Source: Asparagopsis taxiformis (Eukaryota; Rhodophyta; Florideophyceae; Bonnemaisoniales; Bonnemaisoniaceae). Taken from it: a DNA stretch of 64,000 nucleotides. The stretch spans positions 1 to 64,000 of the forward strand of contig JALQPE010000695.1 of the NCBI GenBank assembly GCA_030407315.1, read 5' to 3'. A program made the translations under genes and the position numbers. Shown here in pieces: positions 53,858-64,000 of the stretch. Each line of letters starts with the position of its first letter. Position 1 is the first letter of the stretch. A model generated the notes under the pieces. The model had not been told where the DNA came from. It did not search any database and saw only the letters and a list, made by a program, of their open reading frames with translations.

Positions 53858-56800
53858 ATCAGCGAGCTGGAAGAAGATGAAAGGAGGAGTGTGGGCCCTG
53901 TAGTGATGGAAGAGATTTACAGTATAGTGGATAGAGGATTGTATAGAGAGATCGGGGCGGATGTAGAAATCGTTTAGGAGTGGACGTGTGTACAGCCGAG
54001 TTGACGGAATGGACGCGCAGCGTGGAATAGATGGTGCGCCTGGAAGAGTGTCAGTACCGATAGTGACAAGCGCAAGTATCGGCGCAATGACATCAACGCT
54101 CAGCTGCCAGAACAGATAGATTGGTCTATGACGCAATGAACGTAAACGCTCAAACTTGGCGGTTGCGACAAGTACACCACTTATGGGTAGCATTACACAT
54201 ACCAAGGACGGTATGGTTAACAGTCTGCGCAGCGCGACGCACGACGAACACAATGAACAGGTAGATGCGCACTCTTTCTGCGTGCATACAGACATCAAAC
54301 ATCCGCAATCATGGTGCTCAATGACCGCGCGTGACATGATCTACACGAGCGAAATGTGGTGGGATTATTAGGTGGAAGGGGGAAAGAGGGATGAAGAATG
54401 GCGGGTGCAGAATATCGTCGATGGAAATGGAACAGCAAAGTTGGAAGAGAGAGAGACCCGCTTCCGGACGAGTGTAGATGGAGCGTATTTCGGACTGCTG
54501 GCGAGTTTTCGTAGAAGAGGCGAAGATATGTGTACTGTGCTGCGAAGAATCAATGTGATAAATAGTATCGTTTCGTAGCATAATAGTACCATTAACTTTG
54601 TCGACACAATACAGAAACTCATGCAGACGTCATTTCGCATGTACTTCTTCCAGACGCAGCACATTCGCATTGGATGCAAACCATTTGCCACCCAGCCTAC
54701 CAACCGTCGCGACTTCACCCACACATACATTCGATGACATGCTTCGGCGTCTCTGGCACGGTAGAGAAGTGAAGATGGGCGTAATTGTTGATGATGAAAC
54801 GCATCAGATCAATAGCACAACGCATCACTTCACTTCACATCGCATTGCATCGCACCCGGAATGATTTGGTCGATGATTCCCGCACACATCTGTCAGTACA
54901 ACTACTGCGGAAGACGGAGCTCCGCGACATCTGCGGTGACTGGCGGCATACTTCCCGAGCGTCTGGCGGCATCGTTGCCAAACGATTCCGGCAGAAATTG
55001 TAAAAATTACAAATTGCCATCCACATTTCAATCCAAACCAGCGATACTGTACTCGACTCGACTCGACTGTGTCCACACGTGGCATTTCCCATCGCTGAGA
55101 GCATCGCGCTCAATCGCAATCAAGTCGCAACCGATCCGTCTCAACTCGTCGCACGCGATATCTGCATTCGCATTGCACGGTCTAGAGTCAGTCGCGATGC
55201 AGCCAGCCACTTGATGTGCTGTGCAAAGCGGTTCACTGCTACGCATCGCATACATCCCGCATCGCACCGTACGCGACAGCTTGCATCGTTGGATGTTTTG
55301 AGCGGATGCTTCAACTGGTGGTAATGTAAGCGCGAACAGAGTGATTCTATTCGATTATGGCACACTTGTTGAAACAGTTGGGTAGTAGAAGCGGCGTTTG
55401 TTTGTATAGTCTGGATCTCATCGGTAGGTGCGTGTTGTACGTGCGTTTTCGCAATCAGGGTTGCTATTGTTCTGTTGGACACTCAAGTGGTCGGATCAGG
55501 CACCCCATGAGCTTGTGTTCAGGTATCGTAGCGTGGAAATTAACTGCATGTGCAATTTGGCAATCATCCCTCGTGTACTCATGACACGTACGGGCGTACT
55601 GGGCAACGGAGCTAGTCATATCCCATCCTAGAAACAATGTCTGCGATAACTGGGATTGGATTCGGTGCGTCCATCGTTGGAGGACGGGTTGTCACCAGTT
55701 GGCACTACAGTCGTGCGATGATTGAGACGGTCGATGTGTCTGGTCGGTAGCACACGCTTTTGTTCTACGGCAACGGACAAGCATGATCAATGGATATGAG
55801 TGGATCGGGTTGGAGAGAATGGAGGACGAGCGGGTAGTGTGGCATGGACGAACGGCTGGTGGTGTTTTGAATATGGAATAAGAGCGTTGCAGATGTTTGA
55901 AACGCGTTGAAAGTCGTCTGCATCTGCCGAGCGGGGACTACTGAAGCTTGTATGAATTAGACGCCATCAATGTTTGCAGTCTAGTACCATGGTTTTATAA
56001 CTTTCGCGCGGTTGTAGTAGTCGGAGAACAATTTTGGTAATGCAGTGCAGATAGTCGATGCGGTCTCAAACAATAATTATTGGATATGTTAGGCTGCAGG
56101 TGTGGATGGAGTGCGCGTAGCGAGTGAGGAACTAAATTAAATTCGACTAAGAGCGAACGTGTCTAACAGTGAGTTGATGGAATAGAGAGTACAGCGTGGA
56201 ATGCATCGCATAATCGCACATGTCGCACTGCAGCGGCACAATGAAATCAACACTCAGCGGCCACAACCGGCGCATTCGGTCATGTGACGCAACCGGTGCG
56301 CGCGCTCAGATGCACTTCTTGGCAGAACAAATGGTCCAAACACTTCGCCTCGGCGCTGTTATCGCGTACCACAAGTTGGTATGAACTCGCGGCGGCTCGG
56401 ACAACTAGTCCAATGTACACACGCGCACACCCTCTTGCTCCACACATGCAGGAAATGGAGACCCACTATCACGAGCACCCACAACAATATTGCAGATGAG
56501 CACTAGCGCAGTGTCGTCCATCGCCACAACGCCGCGGCTCACATATCGGCAACTGCATCGATCGTCCGCGAGTCACGTCGCAGCCAGCAGTGAGTGTGCA
56601 CGCGACAATGAATCAGCGTGCGATGCGGACGACTCGACACTATCGCGGAACTCGGCAGGCAGTGCATCCGAAGATCTCAGTGGCTCAATTGAAGGCTCTA
56701 AAAATCCGAAAACACTCAGATTTTATATTTTACCATCCAATTCGACTGGCAATCGATCGCACTGCACTGCACTACTCGCCCACGTGAACAACTCACGCCA

Positions 56801-57540
56801 TCGCAATCACAGTCCTCATCTCGATCAGCTTCCTCTTCGCGTCCGCCTCTGCGCACCCGTCATGTTCCGACCATCTGCACGCCACTTTCCATCCGTGCGC
56901 CATCCCAACTGAACGAACACCCATCCTCAGACATTTCGCTGATGGTTGTACGATTATCAATTGGCACTTGCAAACAGCGCATAGTCTCGTGTAGCAGTCT
57001 CAACCTCACAAGTACTTCCTCATTTCTAACGATTGATTGTTCCACATGCTGAACATATAATTGCGTCCAGCGTGGGACAGGTACCACGTCGAGGCACATG
57101 CGAATGTTACCGAGCTTGCTCGATACCTGCAGCAGCCAATCTTGAAGCTGCGCGCTGCAGCCTGTCCAGACATGGTGCATTCGGAATGCGAACGAGTGCG
57201 TGCCAATTCTGAAACCATTCGAGACGCGCTGTATGTATGTCGACCGGCTGCATGTTCCCAGCGTGCGCACGAAATCATCGACTGCATGTATCGGTCTCCT
57301 CCGTCTGCCACAACAGCCAACAGTCTTGGCAGCACTGCCACAAGTTGAAACTCACATCTAGCGTTGTCCTGATCTCACTGCATTTCAAAGCGTAATGTCT
57401 GTATCACGCACCGCTATTATCGCAGCTCGTCTGTTTCACCCGTAGCCCAATAAACTCCAGCACTACTACTACTCTGACCTACATCCTCGACCACACAGCT
57501 CATTTCCACCAACCCTTTATCATCATCCTACCTACCTTCT
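53858..57540. repeat. Intergenic segmental duplicate, partner of 36078-39477
   Basis: Collinear with the other copy, with indels. Contains repeat B (about 53950-54180 and 56160-56310) and repeat A (about 56470-57100). Ends at an NLR tail relic where the partner ends at intact NLR-2. No gene seen. Confidence 0.85.
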
Positions 57541-57650
57541 ATTCTACACCCTCCCATCCCCGCCCACTCTCCAAACCATCCATTGCCTCCACGATTGCAT
57601 CCCGGGTCTCCTCGACAAATTTCATTCGCGCCCCCTTCTTACTCCTCACA
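57541..57650 (-). pseudogene. Relic of NLR C-terminal tail
   Basis: Matches the 3' end of NLR-2 (39478-39590): the shared words CCTCCACGAT, GCGTCCCGGAT/GCATCCCGGGT and CTCGACAAATT encode the FVEKIRDAIVEAM-type tail on the minus strand. Everything upstream in the gene has been lost. Confidence 0.7.
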
Positions 57651-58486
57651 GTCCTCCGCCCCTGTACCTTTACACTCAAAGGGGTTGGTGGCAGCTTGGT
57701 ACGTCCCCATCACTGTTTCGCACAAATGCACTCCACAACACCATCGAAAACAATCCCCACCGCGCTATACGATTCCTTCTTCACCACGCCCACAACTCGA
57801 CCAAAATCATCTCCTCATCTAGCCCACCCATGTTTCCATCCGGCCAACATCTGACGACGACCGACCATAACCCCAATCCATCTTCTCAATATACAACATC
57901 CATACTTCCCACACTCCATTCCATCATTTCCAGCTCAACCATGGCCCCACATAATTGATGTGTTTGTGCTACCCCGAACGAGCACGAACAACTTTGCATT
58001 GCATTTACCTCTATACATACCGAGTGACATCATCCTAGTGACTGCTACATTCCTATCCGATATTTCCACTCCTGCTTATCAGTCATCTCAACACTCTCTA
58101 AACAACTCCCACCCAAATTACTGTCCCGCAATCAGCCTAAATACCGACCAATACGCCCATCTATCGCAATAAATTTTGGCCTCGTCAAACATTTAGTCAT
58201 ATCCCAACCCCCCCACATCGCACAAACTGAACATCCTATCAACCCCACAGCTGGTAGCACCGCACACTTTGCCTTCAGTACCACCTTTGCACACTCGATC
58301 AAGCATGCCTCTCTTCGCAACCCCCATCACTTTCACCTCATCCTCTCGCAATAACGCGTATACAAGCACAGTCCCACACCACAAACAAGCACCCCACCAA
58401 TCGAAAACATACGCCCATAGCCACCTGCATGTATTCCAGCTTTGCCCACTCTGGCCGAACCCAATCAACTCACACCACCATACCCG
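57651..58486. other. Unrecognised C-rich, A-rich intergenic sequence
   Basis: No motif, repeat partner or gene recognised. It ends at the border of the 28160/58487 duplication. Confidence 0.45.
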
Positions 58487-59691
58487 CACTGTGCCTTCTT
58501 CCTGCCCAATACATAACGCATTGTCGGTCCGTAATTTTGCGCCATGAATTCCACCCGAGATGTGCAGACGATTTGGGTATTGCGTCGTTGTCGTATACTG
58601 TGTGTTGCACCTCGTCGCATTTGACAGCCTTCATATCAGTCACACTCTTGGACGAAACAAGTCAGGCAGTCGGCGCATGGCGAATTAGCGCTCAAAATTT
58701 CACATCCAATGCATTCACCCTCAATCCATCTTCCATCTATATATGATCAATGATTTCACTCTGGGTCACGATCAGCGACAGTGCCCCGGACATAGTGGAG
58801 AACAAGCTGGTCTGGAGCACAGCTTCAACATTCGGCATGTAGACTATGGATGGTATAGCGATGCTGAAGACGTATCCAGTCGCCTTGAATTCACGCTGTC
58901 TCGTGTGGTTTCAAAGGACGACTGCATCGCACATACCTGCCAGGCAACGAGCGCCCGAGTTGGAAAGATCTGATCTTCAATGTCGAGCGGTGCGTTGGCC
59001 GCATCTTCCGGAGCGTGTCATCGGAGTCGGAGATCGTTGCGGTGGTGATTGGCTGTTTCTCTGAAAATACTCGAAATTGAAAACTTGAGCGATCACGTCA
59101 GATGGACGCGACTTGTTTCACACGAGACGTATGAAAGACGAGTTGCACCCGCGTCGCGACACACAACTAGCGAGACATGAGAATGACAAGGTGCGACTCG
59201 TTTGCGTCCTTCCCGACGCGAATCATGCACCATTTGTTATGCGATAACGTGGTTGTGTCCTAGGCCATGTGGAGCGAGGAATAGCATGTGCGAGATATCA
59301 ATCGACGCTGTGGTTTTTGTACTAGAGGTGATGGTAAACCAATCCTGTACCCAGTGTTACATGACAGCCCTACCCTTGATTTGTTCCAACAGACGCACGT
59401 CACCCCCATGCATGATGTTTCACTTCTGTCCAGTCGGACTACCATCAAGCGTTTTTCACTGTTTGCATTTCAGCACACCGTTTTCACATTCAGCTCGTCT
59501 CCATCATCACACCAAACTTTGGTACACTTACATTGGCGAAGCGCCACGTCTACAATGAGCAGCCCACCATGCAGCTATGCCCAGTATAAAGAAACTGAGA
59601 TCGATTAAACGCGGTCATGTTTCTTCTTGGCCATGTGATACTCAAATCGTCAGCACTGCTTTACCTCCTATACTGTCTCCTACCCATTATC
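58487..59691. repeat. 3' flank of NLR-4, duplicate of 28160-29375
   Basis: High similarity to the NLR-1 3' flank, with small deletions. Non-coding. Confidence 0.85.
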
Positions 59692-62600
59692 TTACACCTC
59701 CGCACCGCTAGGCCCAGCTCCTCCCCCGCTGTCTACACGATTCTTCGCCTCTACAATCGCTTCTACTATCTCCTCGACAAATCTCCTCTGCCCTACCTTT
59801 TCTCCCTCGCTCTTCCCATTCGTCACCCCATGCTTGTTCTCGATTCCAGTGATGCTCCTCAGCGACTGTAGAGCTTCAGCACATCCCCAATCCGTATCCC
59901 TTCTCTCCCGCCATCCGCTGTAGAATCCCTCCTTCATAAACACACTTTCGTTCTTCTCATCAACCAAAGAAAACAGCGTGCTCTCATTTCTGCAGTCATT
60001 CAGCGTCAGCCGGTAGAACACAGGATGATCACTACCTCACGTTCACCCACCCTTCTCATACCGCTCCAGGAAGCACATCAGCTCTTTGAGCGTCCACTTC
60101 CGAGCAGCAAACTCTGGTGACAGAATCACAACCGCAATCTTCGCAGTTTGCATGGCCCGATTCATCTTCTCTGCGGCATTCTGCCCGGGCCTTAGTTCTG
60201 CCTGGTCCAGGAACACCTTGAAACCCAGTGCTACCAATATTTCGTATAGTATTTGAGCGATGGTAGATTTGTTCGGGGCCGGCATGGCTGATGAAGAGCG
60301 TCGTAGACTTCATCTGCTTCAGTGTCTGTGCTTCCGTTTGGTTGTGGGGGTGGGAGGGGTTGGGGAAGGGAAGGTATAGGAGGAGGTTCATTGCGCGGTG
60401 GGAGCTGGGTGTTGTCAGTTATGAGATCGATGTAGAACATACCTCTTTCCCGTAATAGCAGGTGTAATCGGGATGAGTCGGCGATGTAATGGGCTCCATC
60501 CACAGCACCTTCCACAGTGGCAATAATGGAAGATGATGCCCCTGGCGGTATGTTACATTCGGTGAATATTCGAAGAACCTTCCATTGAACTCCTTGTTGT
60601 AAACCAAGTGAGGAGTTTCGGAGTTGCTCGTTGCGGTACTATCGCCGTCCAGCTGTGCTTCGTCCAGCGCTTCTCCAGACTGCACATTCCAGGACATGGA
60701 CTTCGTATGGACGACTGATTGATACTGCCATATGGGTTCGGGTTTGCTGTTGCACAAGCTGAAATAATGTTTCCATCTGCACTGAACGACAGTGTCCCAA
60801 TACCCCGTTTCAGATTACGTCGTGTCGTACTACTCGAGTCACCGGAACTCGAAGAATTCGATGCCTCATCCTGTTCAGCGGATGCAAACGATAGCGCCCA
60901 TTCCTCTAGATCTGGGAGCGAATGTAAAACATTTCCATTCCCGCTGTCAACGATGTAAACAACACAACTCCTGCGAAGAGAATATGCGACGAATCGCTGG
61001 TCGTTTGATACGGCGAATATTTGAGGCAAACGATGCTCATCGGAAATTGTGACACTCGAAATAACGCGATCGATGCGCTCTGACACGTCACACACGTTGC
61101 GAATCTCCGTCAATTTCGACTCTCTATTGAACGTCAACATTGTTGACGCATCCTCAGAAATGCCAAACCTGCACACGTCTGGAAGAAATGGAGACACCGA
61201 CTCGATGGTGTTGCCGAATTGTCGAACATCCCAAACTTGCACTTCACGTCCAGTCAACACGTACAGATCCGAGCCATCTCCCAGACATACAGATCGTACA
61301 CACCATATCGCGACATTTCGGGAGTAGTGTCCACGAGTGGCACATCTCGACCATCGTTGTCCACCCGCCATACACTCATGTTGTCCAGATCTGCAGAAAA
61401 TAACAAGCGCCCATCGCCACTGAACAGAACACATTCCAACCGATGATGATGTGCATCTGGCGATTCCCACAGTTGCTCGCCACTCTGCACGTCCCAAACC
61501 CGAACACTGTCATCCCACGACCCTGACGCCAGTAGTCTGCCATCAGCGCTCAACGCCACACTGTCCACGGATTCTGTGTGCCCCTCGAACACGGCGCCGG
61601 TGTCCTCGAAACTTTCCGTATGCCATGCACGGATCGTTCCATCATGTGATGCAGACACCATCACATGTTCGCTTCCCCCGATGGCCAGCGAACTCACTCC
61701 ATCGTCATGCGCAGCAACAGTTTGAACTACGCTCTCACTCTGTATATCCATCACGAATAGTCGTCCTTTACCAGTACCCAGAACAACTTTCTTCAACAAT
61801 GGCAATACCTGCATGCATCGAATCCATTCTTGGTCTTCTAGTTCCACTTGCATCGTTTGCCATTTCTCTTCGTTCTTCCATATCGTAACTTGCCCGGTAT
61901 AATCGCACGAATACATCAACCCTGTGTTACGGTCGAAAAATACAGACAAAACAGGATAACCTGCGTGACCATCTAGAGTCTTCTTCACCGTCCCATCATG
62001 CCCATCCAACACCCATATCTCCCCTTCCCCCCCTCCCACTATAACTTCTCCCCCCGTACCTACACACATGCATTCCCCTTCATTTTCCAGCTTCAGTACT
62101 CGCCTCAACGAGCTCCTCCCCACTCTCCAGCACCCCAGGCCCACAACGAGCCCAAGGCCGCTCCCCATATCGCTCAATACTATCAACTATTCGCTCAGCT
62201 ACCCCGCTCTCGCTCTCTACATCTCGCAGTCGCCCAAATAGTTGATACGTGCATTCATCTCGATTCTTCACACAATACGGCATCATGCTACGTTCCATTG
62301 CCCTCACGATCACTGCCAAATCGCGCACTATTCTTCTCACATTCTCCGTCTTCTCTTCTTCTTCTAGATACTTTCGCAACATCTCGACCTCGGTGATTAC
62401 CTTGCGAAACGGTGTTCGCTCTTCATCCTTGTTCATCTCTTCGATCCAGTGGTAATCCGTCAACAACTGTACCGCCTCAGTGATGCGCCCTGCTCCGAGC
62501 AGGTGTCGAACCACATGCTCCCTCATATACTTGTCGCTCTCAGTCTTCTTCAGCTTCCACCATTCTTCTTCTTCCGCCTCCGTGCCCCCTCCCACAGTTT

Positions 62601-64000
62601 CCATTCCTTCATCTCTACTTGTCCGCAGACATGCTCGATACCCCTCCACCAGCCAACCATGCCACCATCGTACTCCCTCTCTCCCCTCGGCCATTCCCAC
62701 ACCACGTCGTGGACAAGATCATGAAGTCGTACCCCCATCACCAGTCCCCCCTCATCTTCTTCTAACCATACCACACTGTATCTCGAAAACATACGCACTG
62801 CTGACAGCACATCCTCCACATCCCACAGCTTCTCAATCGCTCCTAGTGGAAGACACATCTGCTTCTCCACAACGCAAAACGATCGAAACATCTCTCTCTC
62901 CCACTCTCATCCTCTGCCCCTCCCACCCTCTCTCCAGACACTCTAGGCTCGACTGTATAGCTACATCCAGTCCCCTATGTCTACTCCCCTTTCTGCCCCC
63001 GACAGCTGTACACTGCTCCGCCTCAGACTCTCCTCGTATTGCACAATAGCATTCGGTCCACACACATCTCGCCGTCGACCAAACCCTCTTTGCATCCCAC
63101 ACCCAGCAACGCTCAGTGCCCAGTGGCAGTCCCGCACATACCTCAATGATGCCATCGAGTGCATCACGGTTGGCGCATGACCACGACAACACCTCGTTAC
63201 TCTTGATCCCAGCATACTTGCATAGAATCGCGGTACATGTTTCCCTGCGCAAATCTTCAGGACTCACTGCAATTGACACGTCATGCGTCGGTACTCGCCC
63301 AATCGCCTCATTCCTCGTCGAAGTCAGCACTTTGCAACTTCCTCCTCCATCAATCTCTTGTACACCTTTGCAGGCGGTATCCACCAACGTGTGCACACTG
63401 GGATCGAGATCCCACACGTCGTCAAAGATGAGGAGGAAGCGCTTCGCCGCGAGTAGGTCGATCAGCTTTTCCATCATGTTCACATGTGTATTGTCTTTTG
63501 CAGCGAGATGAGTGAATTTGGGGAGGAAATCTGGGAATGCGTCGGTGACAATCTCCGCAAGCTGGTCCAATAGCCTCTGCACCTTGGCATCGTGGCCGAG
63601 TTCAATGAACCACACGCCGTCTGGGAACTTTTGCCAAATATCGGCGTGTCTGCCGAGGGCGCGCAGGATAGTGGTCTTGCCTGCGCCACCCATGCCGACA
63701 AGTGCTATGGCGTTTTGGTTTGGGTCGTTGGAGAGGAGGGCGAGCTTGGCCTTGCTTTCTGGAGTACGGGAGTTTCGGGAAAAGTCGAGGACAATGTGGC
63801 GAGAGTTTCGGGGGACGTGGAAAACGGAGGGCTGTGGGGTACGTGGGGGACGTGACGGTTGGGCGAAGGGGTGTAGGAGTCGAGTGGGGAGGCGGATGAG
63901 AGGGCTGGGACACTGGATGGGGTGAGGAAGACGGCGCGTTGAGAAGTGCTGCGGTGGAGGGACGGGGACTGGTGTTTGGTGGTGGCGTGGGGGAAGATGG
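59692..64000 (-). pseudogene. NLR-4: NB-ARC/WD40/TIR gene, duplicate of NLR-1, at least ten frame breaks, start outside window
   Basis: Near-identical in content to NLR-1 but broken throughout. Examples are an extra C at about 63120 after CAGLPL, four extra bases TCTC near 62893 before MFRSFC, an extra C near 62130, and further breaks near 61300, 60740, 60540, 60285, 60050 and 59880-59930. Readable in order: P-loop GMGGAGKTT (63693), FLLIFDDVWD, RLHDLVHD, WD40 blades (SASHDGTIRAWHTES, SWDDSVRVWDVQSG), TIR segments (FLDQAELRPGQ, WTLKEL) and tail GAGPSGAEV. It carries the same NB-ARC/WD40 junction frame break as NLR-1 (ending RRRKKKNGGS). The N-terminal start lies past the window end. Confidence 0.88.

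Overview
The window is nuclear DNA of a eukaryote. It has chromodomain Ty3/Gypsy retrotransposons, long intergenic stretches of degenerate repeats, NB-ARC/TIR/WD40 immune-receptor-like genes and a SET domain. The large genes look intronless. An intron-poor alga, perhaps a red alga, is my guess, but no species-specific marker is visible and this is low confidence. No rRNA, tRNA gene or CRISPR array was recognised.

Left part (about 0.6-13.1 kb): a cluster of unusual chromatin/DNA-modification genes. A decayed plus-strand gene (about 0.6-3.26 kb) begins with a ParB-like motif and ends with a probable 2-oxoglutarate/Fe(II) oxygenase domain. Facing it is a minus-strand gene (8.17-4.66 kb) with a ParB-like domain, a beta-class DNA N6/N4 methyltransferase domain and, after a one-base frame break, a SET-like domain. 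Next to it are two intact unrecognised ORFs: 8.90-10.29 kb, with a possible Tudor-like N terminus, and 12.42-10.90 kb, coiled coil plus NLS plus acidic tail. The two convergent 3' intergenic regions (3.66-4.53 and 10.41-10.58 kb) carry the same palindrome, AATAATACC-N-GGTATTATT. A third, unrelated palindromic array lies at 12.75-13.09 kb and a 32-bp-stem hairpin at 8.42-8.49 kb.

Middle part (13.1-28.2 kb): a nested retrotransposon block. Element 1 (minus strand, gag intact, pol cut off inside reverse transcriptase) lies at 13.12-17.1 kb. Element 2 (plus strand) is a complete 9.4-kb chromodomain Gypsy element with 1239-bp LTRs, primer-binding site, polypurine tract and a 5-bp target duplication. 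It is inserted into the integrase of an older element 3, whose two halves flank it. Elements 1 and 2 share a primer-binding site and the same TAATG gag-stop/pol-start overlap.

Right part (28.2-64 kb): a minus-strand cluster of four large NLR-like genes (NLR-1 to NLR-4). Their architecture is a Ser/Pro-rich N terminus starting with an N-myristoylation signal (MGxxxS, two of the three visible also with Cys4), then NB-ARC, winged helix, WD40 repeats and a C-terminal TIR domain that keeps the glutamate of the NADase active site. NLR-2 is nearly intact, NLR-1 is split into overlapping ORFs, and NLR-3 and NLR-4 are heavily frame-shifted. At least four short relics of the conserved C-terminal tail lie between them. 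Large segmental duplications (28.16-33.9 with 58.49-64.0 kb; 36.1-39.5 with 53.9-57.5 kb) and interspersed repeats show birth-and-death evolution.

Many genes carry single-base frame breaks. Some may be assembly errors, but at least one is shared by two duplicated copies, which argues for real decay or a split-gene arrangement.
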